64,000 bases of DNA, taken from contig CM082596.2 in the NCBI GenBank assembly GCA_040954595.2, positions 4,774,001 through 4,838,000 on the forward strand, given 5' to 3'. The notes beneath the pieces were generated by a model that did not search any database, had not been told where the DNA came from, and saw only the letters and a list, made by a program, of their open reading frames with translations. Of the stretch, positions 50,201 to 58,877 are shown in pieces. Every line of letters starts with the position of its first letter. The stretch's first letter is position 1. The position numbers were made by a program, and so were the translations under genes. This stretch comes from Balanoglossus misakiensis. Taxonomy: Eukaryota; Hemichordata.

Positions 50201-53081
50201 CTGACAACGGCATCCCTGTGTCTGGACCACATGCAGAAAGCAATGCACCAAGTTCAGTGTCAAGGTCACATTCCATGGATGCAGGTCAGACTCGAACCCC
50301 ATTGACTCTCCCACCTCATATACCAAATTTATGACCACTGACCTCCTAATGCAATCAGCACAATTTAGAGTTTCTAAGAAACATGCTTCTAAGTTTATTA
50401 CATGCAAACCCTGATTATACTTTGTATTATTCTGTTGGAAAAAATATGTGAAATTTGGCAGCTATAGGGGCTTTAATAGTTCAAAGGGCAGCCCTAGACT
50501 GTCCATGTCTTTCGGGAACCCAGAAAATGCAGCATAGATACCTGGCTTAAAACCAGAATTACATGTAGGTTACCATCTCAACCACCAGAACAGAGCAACC
50601 AACAGTATATTACAGTCAGATCATAATTCATTGTACATGTATTACAGGAAAGTGACCAATGGCAGATAACCTAACTGCTGTGAGTCAGCTCACCCCCCCC
50701 CCCCCCCCATGAAAAAAAAATCTGGGTAATGGTACGTGCCAACTTAGGTTAGTGGAGAGTGAACTTACGTCACCCTTCAGATACGTCAATGCCTAATGTC
50801 ACTCATCACATATACAAATGTACAGACCAATGCAGCTCCTGACAAGTGTTTGCTCTGTCGACTCCACACACGAAAAATGCCACCAAAAGGTACCTGCCAG
50901 GGTATTTTAGATTTCATCTGATGCAAAAACAGGTTCTGGAAAGTGACACTGATAATGGTATACAGCATTAACATAAATGGTGTCTTGTATCAAACATAAT
51001 TAATGGAACAAGTGCAGCGAGAGAGAGACTTTGCCCCTTTAACTGGTAAACATGACTGAAAACATCTTTGCAAACCTAACAGATTTAGGTTCCAGGGATG
51101 GACTAGACGTATTAACTTACAAGTTGTATTTAGTACATGGGATTTGACCCTTAGGGCTTGTGCACAATGGTGGGAGGGGAAACTCTAAATAGGGTGTACA
51201 ATTACCTTCTTGATGCAATATATATATTTTAATCACAGTTTATATAAACAGCGTGCCCATTGTAACATAAACAAGTTTTGTAGCATTTTCACTGTAATCA
51301 GTCTCAAAATTTGTTGATATATTGCTTAGTCAGTCGAATCTGCTTCACGGGAGGGGATGGATATATGTAACATAAATGAAGATGATAATACTGGCAGCAT
51401 TGTACAGACTCTTGCTACCAGTTAAGATTTGACACACACGCCTGAAAAGTGAGAAATTTGCCCCCACCCCCACCCCAGTGAAATACCAGACTATTCAACC
51501 TATAAATTTATATTCATTCATTAAGAAACATATCCTTAGCTATTACAGAAATTCTTTATAGGTCAACTGTTAAAATACACAATTTCTATATCATATTACT
51601 GTGAACTGTGTCACAGTACCTGTATAGACCCAAATGCGTCTTCCCTATGACCAGAGATTTTCTTTTCTTCTAAAGCATGCTGAAATGTCCACAATTAAGT
51701 AATGTAAACGGCCAGCTGCCTGAAAGCTGAACTTTTATCCTTGAAACCAAGGTTAGTCATTAATCAGATTGGTAATAAAATTCCTTCTTTACAACAGCAA
51801 TAAACAAGAACAATCACATTAGCCAATGCATTGTTAAACTGCCCCCCCCCCCAAAAAAAAAAAAAAAAAAAAAAAATCAGACAGCTCATTATTAGTATTT
51901 TAAGAATCCATTTACTCCGGATTTATAGATAAACCACACAAAACAACACTCCACTGATTATTACTCGTTCTGTTGTGAAATGAACACCCATGCTTAAACT
52001 ATCACACAATATGTAATCTTGCCACCTGCCGGCTGCCACCCCCAACTCTACTCGGATTACAAATTTACATTTGCGCGAAACCCATCCCCAGTTGGATTCC
52101 CACAAACAACGCAACTGCAGAAAGTTTGCTTTGTAAAAAGGGTTTAAGCGATTTTAAAAATAAGCAGTGCTGAGCTATTCGATAAGCGTTTGGTGAGGGA
52201 TCGTCGTGGTTTTCATCAACAAGTGTGACGTAAGCTACTTAACCGATTTCATAACAACAGCGATCGACGCGCGTATCGTTGTGCTGCTTCTGGGGGACTG
52301 GATCACACTGCACCAACCGTGCTCCAGCTCTTCGACTGAAATCTAACTTACCCTCCAACAGTTACCTCAATTCCAAATGATATGGACACAATTTTGTAAA
52401 CGGACATTCCTTGGCTTGCAACCAACCAACCACAGCGGGAGATCGGCACCTCCTTTAGCTAACGGTACCAAGCTGAAACCGGAAGTGTCGCACGCAAGCT
52501 TGTTTTACCGTTATGGTCGTAACTTTTGACGCACACGCCTATTTTAAGACACTGACAAACACTCGCCCATGGGTTTATAACATACCAGATATACATGCGT
52601 TCCAGGTTTAATACAAAAGAGAGAATGTGGCGTGCATTTTGTAATGATTAACTTCAATATTCCAACTTCCAAGTTCACCACCCATCTCCATGGTTCACTA
52701 TAAACAACCGAAGCAGGAAAACCGGACCAACATTGCTACATCCGATGACATTTTGAGAGGCCACAACAAGAGCTTTTCGGAAATCTATCACTTGACCGGT
52801 TTCCCATTGGCTTCTTGTATTGTTTTCTAGAACGCGATCGCTTCCACACGGCCGCGATCGCGTTCAAAGAAGTCTGATCGGCAAGGTTAGTGTACTGCAC
52901 ACGTGAAAATACACGGCGGTTGCGAGCTCTCAGCACAGTCATTGAACAGACGACAACCTGGGCAGACGACAGCCAACATTGACGAGACTATTTACCAAAA
53001 CTTACCTCTTTGGGCGGCGACTGTGGCGATCTCAAGTACCAAGATTGAGACCACGGCTAAAAGTGATCTTCTGATTGTCAT
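11757..53081 (-). CDS. LRP2: Megalin, low-density lipoprotein receptor-related protein 2
   Basis: About 80 exons over 41 kb encode one giant type I membrane receptor. It takes up many extracellular ligands by clathrin-mediated endocytosis, mainly in absorptive epithelia (known for the vertebrate protein). Order from the N-terminus: signal peptide; 7 LDLa repeats; 2 EGF; propeller 1; EGF; propeller 2; EGF; 8 LDLa; 2 EGF; propellers 3-6, each followed by EGF; 10 LDLa; 2 EGF; propeller 7; EGF; 11 LDLa; 2 EGF; propeller 8; EGF-type modules; membrane segment; cytoplasmic tail. The 7/8/10/11 LDLa counts and the 2/4/1/1 propeller distribution are those of vertebrate megalin and separate it from LRP1 and LRP4. 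Nearly all LDLa exons are phase 1-1, so reading frame is kept through the gene. I saw no stop or frameshift in the exons I read. Length is expected to be near the human 4655 residues; I did not count it. Detailed blocks are listed separately. Confidence 0.95.
12355..12690 (-). other. LRP2: LRP2 membrane segment and first cytoplasmic exon
   Basis: The exon ending near 12600 encodes [19 protein letters not shown] followed by [11 protein letters not shown]: a single hydrophobic helix with a basic stop-transfer end. The next exon (about 12460-12355) encodes [13 protein letters not shown], then [22 protein letters not shown], which contains PSY but no NPxY. It sits where human megalin has its first FENPMY motif. 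Confidence 0.85.
12820..15335 (-). other. LRP2: LRP2 propeller 8 and juxtamembrane EGF modules
   Basis: Exons near 15330-15190, 14955-14805, 14441-14303, 14162-13942 and 13798-13622 encode six-bladed propeller segments such as [42 protein letters not shown] and [10 protein letters not shown]. They are followed by an EGF exon (about 13438-13305; [17 protein letters not shown]), then exons near 13105-13020 ([19 protein letters not shown]) and 12890-12825 ([11 protein letters not shown]) that together make a further EGF. Confidence 0.85.
14652..14730 (-). repeat. Copy of the palindromic repeat in an LRP2 intron
   Basis: CACCCTTTCACCACAATGG is followed by TTTGATCCAAACCCACTG and TTTTTCTATAGTAAAATCAG, the reverse orientation of the copy at 8994. 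Confidence 0.65.
15468..19672 (-). other. LRP2: LRP2 ligand-binding cluster IV (11 LDLa) and flanking EGFs
   Basis: The first exon (about 19672-19418) carries an EGF ([17 protein letters not shown]) and LDLa repeat 1 together. LDLa exons 2 to 11 follow near 19180, 18805, 18485, 18230, 17905, 17575, 17313, 17013, 16705 and 16405, each with six Cys and an acidic CDxxxDCxDxSDE-type calcium site. Repeat 8 (near 17300) has an inserted residue in its acidic loop (REDASDE). Two EGF exons near 15997 ([20 protein letters not shown]) and 15596 ([16 protein letters not shown]) close the block, the second a calcium-binding type. Confidence 0.85.
19835..21262 (-). other. LRP2: LRP2 propeller 7
   Basis: Four exons (about 21262-21000, 20765-20636, 20352-20172, 20062-19838) encode YWTD-type blades: [79 protein letters not shown] and [18 protein letters not shown]. 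This is the single propeller between LDLa clusters III and IV. Confidence 0.85.
23894..23915 (+). repeat. Poly-G tract of 22 bases
   Basis: An uninterrupted G run lies in an LRP2 intron, 35 bases from an LDLa exon. On the sense (minus) strand it is poly-C. Confidence 0.95.
24078..25674. other. LRP2 intron without recognised features
   Basis: This 1.6 kb intron between LDLa repeats 3 and 4 of cluster III is AT-rich. Apart from the poly-A run at its low-coordinate end, I see no gene or clear repeat. Confidence 0.6.
24087..24111 (+). repeat. Poly-A tract acting as the polypyrimidine tract of an acceptor
   Basis: On the minus strand these 25 T lie just upstream of the acceptor CGTGTACAG for an LDLa exon, so the homopolymer doubles as a splicing pyrimidine tract. 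Confidence 0.85.
27577..27640 (+). repeat. Dispersed intronic repeat, copy 1
   Basis: It contains GTAGCATCAAGGACACTGTG then CTCCCGTTTGATAAGA. A closely similar stretch lies at 36089-36150. It sits just upstream of an LRP2 splice acceptor on the sense strand. Confidence 0.6.
29606..29697 (+). repeat. Full-length copy of the palindromic repeat
   Basis: It begins TTAAGCCTTTCGTCCCCCA, carries the core TAGAGGTCCATCTTTACC and AGAAAACAAAGGGTATGGAC, and ends CATGGTGGTGACAGGGTAAA. The ends are imperfect inverted repeats. It lies in an LRP2 intron. Confidence 0.7.
31521..31613 (-). repeat. Full-length copy of the palindromic repeat
   Basis: TTAACCCTTTTACCACCATG at one end and GGGGTGGAAGGGTGAA at the other are inverted repeats. 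The core (TATGGTAAGGTTGGACCTCT) is the reverse complement of the copy at 29606. Confidence 0.75.
34568..34609 (+). repeat. Partial copy of the palindromic repeat
   Basis: AAACCTTACCATAGGACTGA is followed by ACCACAGTGGTGAAAGGGTT, keeping the 3' terminal part only. Confidence 0.6.
35088..35226 (+). repeat. Two abutting copies of the palindromic repeat in opposite orientation
   Basis: 35136-35226 is a full copy (TTAACCCTTTCACCCCAATT ... CATGGTGGTGAAACGGTCA). It directly follows a partial reverse copy, 35088-35135, containing GGTTCAAACCCATTGTTT. Confidence 0.7.
35667..39419 (-). other. LRP2: LRP2 ligand-binding cluster II (8 LDLa) and flanking EGFs
   Basis: An EGF exon (about 39419-39299; [19 protein letters not shown]) comes first. 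LDLa exons follow near 39006, 38620, 38088, 37803, 37315, 37057, 36747 and 36460. The first LDLa is preceded by a 13-residue linker ([13 protein letters not shown]). The last repeat has PQGHDE where most have DGSDE, so its calcium site deviates. Two EGF exons close the block at 36063-35938 ([16 protein letters not shown]) and 35790-35667 ([15 protein letters not shown]). Confidence 0.85.
36089..36150 (+). repeat. Dispersed intronic repeat, copy 2
   Basis: It contains AATAGCGTCAAGGACACTGT then GCTCACATTTGACCAGAG. It matches the 27577-27640 stretch with a few substitutions and lies in a different LRP2 intron. Confidence 0.6.
40190..40435 (+). repeat. Pyrimidine-rich TCTG/CTCT simple repeat
   Basis: Imperfect TCTG, GTCTCT and CCCT units fill an LRP2 intron between two propeller 2 exons. 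Confidence 0.8.
41086..41258. repeat. ATC trinucleotide microsatellite
   Basis: About 170 bases of ATC units, with a few ACC and CTC interruptions, occupy most of the 260-base intron between 41272 and 41013. The Met-rich open frame across it is an artefact. Confidence 0.95.
41781..41834 (-). repeat. Partial copy of the palindromic repeat
   Basis: TTTTCTATGGTTAGGTAGGA then CCTCTAAAGAGGGAACTGGG and GGTGAAAGGGTTAA match one half of the full copies. Confidence 0.65.
43820..44318 (-). other. LRP2: LRP2 EGF pair between cluster I and propeller 1
   Basis: Exon 44318-44203 encodes [17 protein letters not shown] and [16 protein letters not shown]. Exon 43942-43820 encodes [15 protein letters not shown] and [15 protein letters not shown]. 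The second begins with the D-x-D-E-C calcium-binding EGF signature. Confidence 0.85.
44534..46559 (-). other. LRP2: LRP2 ligand-binding cluster I (7 LDLa)
   Basis: Seven LDLa exons lie near 46559-46452, 46306, 45710, 45424, 45182, 44938 and 44672-44534. Repeat 1 reads [13 protein letters not shown] then [11 protein letters not shown]. Repeat 2 has a three-residue insertion in its calcium loop (CGTGDLSDE). Repeat 7 is divergent ([21 protein letters not shown]), like repeat 7 of human megalin. Every exon I checked is phase 1-1. Confidence 0.85.
51842..51877 (+). repeat. Adjacent poly-C and poly-A tracts
   Basis: Eleven C are followed directly by about 25 A, in LRP2 intron 1. Confidence 0.9.
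52830..52865. repeat. Perfect 12-base inverted repeat with CGATCG cores
   Basis: GAACGCGATCGC (52830-52841) and GCGATCGCGTTC (52854-52865) are exact reverse complements around a 12-base loop. Each arm contains the self-complementary GCGATCGC. It lies 140 bases inside LRP2 intron 1. Confidence 0.9.
53006..53081 (-). other. LRP2: LRP2 exon 1: start codon and signal peptide
   Basis: The exon encodes [20 protein letters not shown] then VAAQR and ends in phase 1 at a GTAAG donor. It has two basic residues, a long hydrophobic core and a small-residue cleavage region. It joins in frame to the first LDLa exon at 46559 (A-C-A-S-D-E-F-R-C). No other exon between them was recognised, which matches human megalin, where LDLa repeat 1 follows the signal peptide directly. 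The assignment to LRP2 is inferred from phase, position and the absence of another candidate. Confidence 0.75.
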
Positions 53082-55187
53082 TGCATCCAGTGATGACGCT
53101 AAATGGGAAATATTTTCCACGGGAGATGGCCAGCCACCATTTGTTATGTTCGATCAATGAAGATCTATGTGCGTGAAAGTGTACGCATGCAAATCACTTT
53201 CGATCATGGCGCCCTTTATCTGCATAACAACAGGGGTCATAACCCCTCCCTTTCTCTAGTAATATACACATATGATATATACACGGGAAAGAGATTTGAA
53301 AACATACACCCGTTTTTGCTTTTGTAGTCTAAATCCAAAAACCATACAGCAATAAATGAAGAAAAAGGAAAATTCTACAATCGAGAAGTCATACATACTC
53401 AGATAGTGTATATACACTATTCAGATTCCCTGACCAAGATCGTTATGATGGCAGTGCGTGGTACGAATTGAACCTACGCTGGTTCCCCATCGAGCTTACA
53501 CTTTTACAGAACAACAATAAAGTTAACCCCTATTGTTTACCCAAGGACATATTTGTTCAGTCGTTTTCTGATTACAGTTGCAATTTGCTGTATTTGTCAC
53601 CTCTTTAGCAAAGAATAATAAAAGAAGGGATATGTACTCTGTTTCTAACTGTCAATCTTTTTCTTTTCCATTGGATTTCTATCTTGTTAGGCCCTAGGCG
53701 TATATAGATAAATTTTAGTCAGCCAATCAATCAGTCAGTCAGTCAGTCAGTCAGACTGATTAATTAGTTAATCAGTTAACTGTATGGTTGTTTCTTAATT
53801 TATTTGTTTGTTTGCTCGGTTGTTTGGTGGTTAATTAGAGGCCCGATCAGTTTAGCTCTGTACTTGGATGCTGGTCCAAATGTAGCCAGATGGTTCCACA
53901 TTAGCAAGGCAATCGGTGATAATCATTATACATGTAGTGGCCTAGAATAAAAACTTCATATATTGGGACGCTTATAAATGGAGAGACAGAGAGAGAGGGA
54001 AAGAGAGACGCCATATGAGCACTGAAAAAACGCGTATAGGGCCTACATTTGTGTTTTCCCCAGGCAAAATAATTTTGTTTTCGTCGACTCTAACTCCAAA
54101 TCGCTTCAGGCCTAAAGGGGTGTAGCTTATGCACAGCTGGTCCTTTCTTTCCCAATAAACAGTCGTTTATATTGAGATTCCCACATCAGGAAATACGGGC
54201 AGTTCACTTAATTTGGGATGGAAGGAGTATTGCAGCCCAGGCTCAATTTACATGTAGGTCGGTGTTTTCTGGCATACGGGGTTAAGATGCGGAGATACAG
54301 GGGGTGCTCAGGTAATATTAATTCGAAATAAAGTTCTGACCCTGACATTGATTTTACCTTTTTGAGATTCCTTGTATCGTAAGATATATCGGGATCTACT
54401 TTTGTGGGACCCCGTTTTCAGGATTTCGAGCCGATTAGCTGTGCGTGGCATGTAGCGCCAAATAAACACGCAAACGCCCCTCGAAGTAAATTTGCCGGGT
54501 CTAAACAAAAAGAGAAAACTTTTTCTCTCTTTTTTGGTCCGATTGCAGAATGTTGTATTGGGATGTGTGAGAAAACAATCCGGGGACTTTTCAGCCAAAA
54601 GACGCAACCTTTTGAGAAATAACGCAGAGAATGAAACAAAACATCAGACTTCAGTGCTATGGGGCTAGCCAGGAGATAGCTAAGTCGATAGATCTATGGG
54701 TTTTGTTCGTGAGTAATCTACCACATCACGTGACTGAGACACGCCTGAAGCTAAAGACATTAAGAACGCAAAGGCTTGCAAATATATCGTGTTTTAATAC
54801 GTGACGTCACAGATTGATTATAGCCACTTATTTTTAATTTTTCTACACCCTTCCCTTGCGCGGATATTACTTCACGGAGATGTGCGTATGTGACTGATGT
54901 GACCTGTAATTATCTTCTTCGCTTCTCGTCTACAGAATTTCGTCACGGAACTGCACTGCAAACAATGACTATAACCTTTTGTCGGAGAGCTAGGTGCTGA
55001 GTGACTTGCGCAGTGAAAGTCGGGGACGTCGGCCATCGAAGACGGAAGCCATATTCCTTTCAGGGATTGCGTCGCAATAGACGAGAAAGTGAATGAACGT
55101 TTTTTGTCGTTTGCACGATCATACTGGGTGTCTGATTGAAAGCGCCTACACGTTACGTTTGTCGCTTTGTTACTGATTCCTGCCAAG
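53082..55187. other. Divergent intergenic region between LRP2 and the LRR-Ig gene
   Basis: This 2.1 kb separates two genes pointing away from each other and should contain both promoters and 5' UTRs. It has a CAGT tandem repeat near 53728-53756 and GA-rich sequence near 53980-54010. No coding sequence was recognised. Confidence 0.6.
53728..53756. repeat. CAGT/CAAT tetranucleotide microsatellite
   Basis: Tandem CAAT then CAGT units lie in the intergenic region. Confidence 0.85.
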
Positions 55188-57197
55188 ATGACGGAAATGA
55201 TCTTTAGATTGACGTTATTACTGGCTGCGCTCATCTCACAGGTGGTTGCGTGTCCGTCAGACTGCGAGTGTCTCGCCGCCGAGAGCAGCGTCAAGTGCGT
55301 CGGCGTCGGACTGGATGACATCAGAGGCGAAATCCCGACAGACACAAGAATACTCGAACTCAAGAACGGCAACACGTCAAGCCTGAATTACGAGTCCTTC
55401 GCCAACCTCACATCGCTGGAGGAAATTTCGATCGACAGCAGTCAACTGCGGCACATCGATCGAAACGCCTTCACCGAGCTGACGAGTCTGCGTGTTGTGA
55501 AGATATCGAACAACCCCGTCGCCACGATCAGCGATGTCTTCGACGGGTTGGCCAGTTTGCGGGTCTTGGAGATCACTCGATGTGGGCTTTCGACCTTGAG
55601 CAACACAACGTTTGCAGGTCTATCCCACCTGGAAATTTTAGTGTTGGATAATAACGAGATAACGGATTTTCTGAAAGGGACATTTGATGACCTAATGGCC
55701 TTGGAAACGCTGAGCGTCGTGGGAAATCGATTGGCCGAAGTGCCCAGCGCGGCGTTATTCATCAAGACACCGTTGCGGAAGCTTTGCTTGGGCAGTAACC
55801 ACATTTCAGTGATTGAAGGAAAACAGTTTAGCGAATTCAATCATTTGGAGGAATTACACCTCGACGCACTCGACGCCGTAAAAAGCGGCCTTCCGAACGA
55901 CGCCTTCGTCGGGATCGAAGACACACTTGTCATATTGAGCATTGCTGATAATGAGTTGACAAGCACGCCCTCTGCCGTCCAAAACCTAACGAAACTGACT
56001 TCTTTCGATATTTCGACCAACAATCTGAACCGGTTAGAATCTGACACATTCTCCAATATGAAAAGTATGCAACGATTTTACCTGTCTTATAACGAATTAC
56101 GCGATGTACCAGCTAGCGTCTTATCCGTATTCTCGAATCTGACGGATTTGTATGCAAATAACAATTCAATATCAGCCGTCCCCACCGAATCATTCGCCGC
56201 CTGCAGTCACCTGCGAGTCTTAAATCTGGCGAATAACAACATTTCCCAAATCGCAAAAGACGCGTTTTGTGGATTGGCAGAGCTGAGTTCCGTCGATTTG
56301 TCAGGGAACGCTCTCCGGGCGCTCCCAGAAGGCGTGTTGGGCGACCCAGAAGAAAGCCTTGACGTGAAACTCGACGGCAACCCTTGGAGATGCGACTGCC
56401 GAATCCTGTGGTTGTCCCGGTGGCTGAGATCGAACAACGGGTCAAGCAACGACCCGGGTCCCGATTGTCGCACGCCGGCGGGTATGAGAGTGAGGGACGT
56501 CGATCCACCGGCCGGCTGCACCGCTCCCAACATGAGCAGCGAAACGCCCACCGTGTCCGCCGAACAAGGCTCCAACGTCACTCTGAGCTGCACCGCAGTC
56601 GGCTATCCCACCCCGGCGGTTTCCTGGGTGACAGCGAGCGGCAGCACCGTAACCACGGAAACCGGTAACCATGACGCGAGCGGGAAGTACAGGATGCAGG
56701 CGGCGTCTCTGATTGTAACGAACGTCGACCAATCCGACGAAGGAGTGTTCACCTGTTGGGGAAGCAATGTGATCGGCAACGCGTCGGTCACGGTGACCGT
56801 AACCGTCGTCAACAGACCCGAGACAACGTCATCATCATGGACATCTGAACCACCGACGACAACCACGCCCAGCCCACCAACGACGAAGCCAACGTCGAGG
56901 CCGACATCGGCAACCCCTTCCGCGTCCGCGTCCGCGTCCCCCGAGTCCACGCTCAGCAGCCAGTCATCATCAACGCTCCACCCTCGAGCCAATCCGCCGA
57001 AAGACGGAGGGATGTCGGATCCGGAGATCGGAATGATCATCTTCAGCGTCTTCGCGCTGGTGGCGATCGGCGTGTCCGTTTTCGTCCACTGGGTGTGCAA
57101 GAAGCGCAACGCGGAGAAAGACGAGGAGGAACAGAGCTTGGCTTTTGAGAACAGAATGTTTTCTGCGTTGGATGACCACGACGCAGGACTCATATAA
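55188..57197 (+). CDS. LRR-Ig single-pass membrane receptor, intronless
   Basis: One uninterrupted frame of 669 residues. The ATG at 55188 (GCCAAGATGA) is the first in frame and has good context; an in-frame upstream TTG is unlikely to be used. Order: signal peptide (1-21, IFRLTLLLAALISQVVA); LRRNT with CPSDCEC; about 12 leucine-rich repeats (for example LVLDNNEITDFLKGTF and LRVLNLANNNISQIAKDAF); LRRCT with NPWRCDCRILWLSRWL; one I-set-like Ig domain with NVTLSCTAVGYPTPAVSW and DEGVFTCWGSN; a Ser/Thr/Pro-rich stalk; a membrane helix (about 613-636, MIIFSVFALVAIGVSVFVHW); and a 32-residue acidic tail. Several NxS/T sites suggest N-glycosylation. The layout is that of adhesion or guidance receptors (AMIGO, LRIT, LRRN/LINGO types); I cannot pick one. 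Coding GC is clearly higher than in the flanks. Confidence 0.9.
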   Translation: MTEMIFRLTLLLAALISQVVACPSDCECLAAESSVKCVGVGLDDIRGEIPTDTRILELKNGNTSSLNYESFANLTSLEEISIDSSQLRHIDRNAFTELTSLRVVKISNNPVATISDVFDGLASLRVLEITRCGLSTLSNTTFAGLSHLEILVLDNNEITDFLKGTFDDLMALETLSVVGNRLAEVPSAALFIKTPLRKLCLGSNHISVIEGKQFSEFNHLEELHLDALDAVKSGLPNDAFVGIEDTLVILSIADNELTSTPSAVQNLTKLTSFDISTNNLNRLESDTFSNMKSMQRFYLSYNELRDVPASVLSVFSNLTDLYANNNSISAVPTESFAACSHLRVLNLANNNISQIAKDAFCGLAELSSVDLSGNALRALPEGVLGDPEESLDVKLDGNPWRCDCRILWLSRWLRSNNGSSNDPGPDCRTPAGMRVRDVDPPAGCTAPNMSSETPTVSAEQGSNVTLSCTAVGYPTPAVSWVTASGSTVTTETGNHDASGKYRMQAASLIVTNVDQSDEGVFTCWGSNVIGNASVTVTVTVVNRPETTSSSWTSEPPTTTTPSPPTTKPTSRPTSATPSASASASPESTLSSQSSSTLHPRANPPKDGGMSDPEIGMIIFSVFALVAIGVSVFVHWVCKKRNAEKDEEEQSLAFENRMFSALDDHDAGLI

Positions 57198-58877
57198 ACC
57201 ATTGTCACGTTGTATAATATTGTAATGTATGGTATTGAATTGTATGGTATTGTATCGTATTGTATTGTATTGTATTGTGTAATTAGTTTGTGTACAGTCT
57301 TGTTACGTGGTGCGAACCGAAATACATACATGTACTTAAAATGTTCGTCAGAATCTTCAAGTTTCAATAACTGTAATTATGAGACGCGTATTCATGATCT
57401 GATCATGTTGATAATGTGCATTATGTTAACCATTATATGAGAATTGATGTCACGTGAGCAACAAATCCATGGGTTTTGTTGCTTTTTTTCTGACAATTAA
57501 ATGTTACATTTTGTAAACTTAAATATTTGTCGTATTTATTGCACCCATATTTATATGCATTGTTAAAGGTTTTTCTATGAATTATTTCTAAGTAAATTGC
57601 AAGCCATTTTTCCGAGGTTTTCTACATTTTTTTATTATTTGAAGATATTATGTGTTCTTTGAACGAATATTTTGCATAAGGAGAAAGTTTAAAGTATAAA
57701 AACTATATATGTATTTTCTACCCCAACAGCGTGATTCATTCCCCCCCCCCACCGCTATATTTTGTATTAAACTCACAAATCGTTCTTTTAATTATAAGCA
57801 AGACAAAAAAATCTGTGAGTATATACAGACGTCAAAGTGGAAAATAATTGCCTATGTCGCTGGTTGACATTTTTTGGATATTTTAATAATATGAAGTTTT
57901 GACAATCTCTTCTACACACAAAGACTGTGCGTTCAGTTTCGTGACGTTAGTATTCCACAGTGGTTTTAGTGATAACCGTATGATTTATATGTAGATTGTA
58001 TGGATGTATATCATAGAACTGTAATATTGTGATAGTTATCACGAATAAAGATTCAAGGCTGTACCACATAAATGTGTCGTTTCGAAATACGAGTGTCTTT
58101 TTTGCTCAAAAGTCTTTTTTGTGAATGAGGCGCTGGTCACCCACGAAAATTTAACCACTGTTACTATGGAGAACTGAAATATAGCCAATCTCAGATTGGC
58201 GCAGTAGGCGCAGAGGGAGGATGACCTATTTTCCAGAATGGCGAAAAAGGTTAGCTCATGCTTCCAAAGTACATGGTACCTCACGAGTGTCGCGTCGTTA
58301 CCTGTTACACCCAAATGATTCACCTTGTCATGACGATTACCGGCACAGATCTATTATCAAAGAGACCTTTGGAGTCTGAACTTGAAAAAAGCGACGCGCA
58401 TGCGTATCGGGGTGGGGTCGTCCCTTCAATCTTTCACTCTGCTCGTTATGTTGCGCTCACGGAAAAATAAATATCAAAGTCATAGGAGTTCCATGCTCCC
58501 CAAGCCCTGTGTCCGACATTGTCTCCCTGGAAACGACACAACATGAAATGCACCGAACACAAACCAGTTACAGCGCAGGCAACAGTTATTTTGGACTTTC
58601 CATTTTAAACCAAAAACGGGTCTCTGGCAAAAGAGGTACTACTTGAAAAGGCGATGTTGTCTTCATTTTTTTCTTAAGGATTTATAATCAGTGTGACGTC
58701 ATTTTTATGACTTACTAGCACCCAATGACGAGCGCTGTGAATATGATGATGTCATCCTGCAGGCTGTCTCGTGACAACGCGAGTCAACATGACCGAGTTT
58801 TAGTGGTCTCAATATTGGGGAACCGGGACACAGAAAAGGCCATTGTTTTCCTGCGACGCAACAGGTGGCTACACGAA
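57198..58877. other. 3' UTR of the LRR-Ig gene and upstream region of the TM2 gene
   Basis: The first 850 bases look like a long AT-rich 3' UTR, with a GTATT-type simple repeat at about 57225-57280. The part after 58100 probably holds the promoter and 5' UTR of the TM2 gene. No further gene was seen. Confidence 0.6.
58044..58049 (+). terminator. Poly(A) signal of the LRR-Ig gene
   Basis: AATAAA lies 847 bases past the stop and is the clearest canonical signal on this strand in the region. Confidence 0.5.

Larger units (their letters stand above)
46560..53005. other. LRP2 intron 1, 6.4 kb
   Basis: The largest intron of the gene separates the signal-peptide exon from the first LDLa exon. It is AT-rich with a poly-C run at 50693-50708, a C11A25 run at 51842-51877 and a 12-base inverted repeat at 52830-52865. 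I see no nested gene. Large first introns often hold enhancers, but nothing here identifies one. Confidence 0.65.

Noticed and set aside
11757-53081. Two or more tandem LDL-receptor-family genes (for example LRP1 plus LRP4) instead of one
   Set aside because: There is one signal-peptide exon and one membrane exon, with exon phases continuous throughout and the module order matching megalin end to end.
56603-57367. 254-codon open frame antisense to the LRR-Ig gene
   Set aside because: It mirrors the GC-rich coding strand, has no recognisable domain and covers the conserved Ig, stalk and membrane regions of a clear gene.
58725-58877. N-terminal extension of the TM2 protein from the ATG at 58725
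   Set aside because: The 51 extra residues show no domain, signal peptide or conservation cue; the ATG at 58878 has better context (G at -3 and +4), so the extension is treated as 5' UTR, without certainty.
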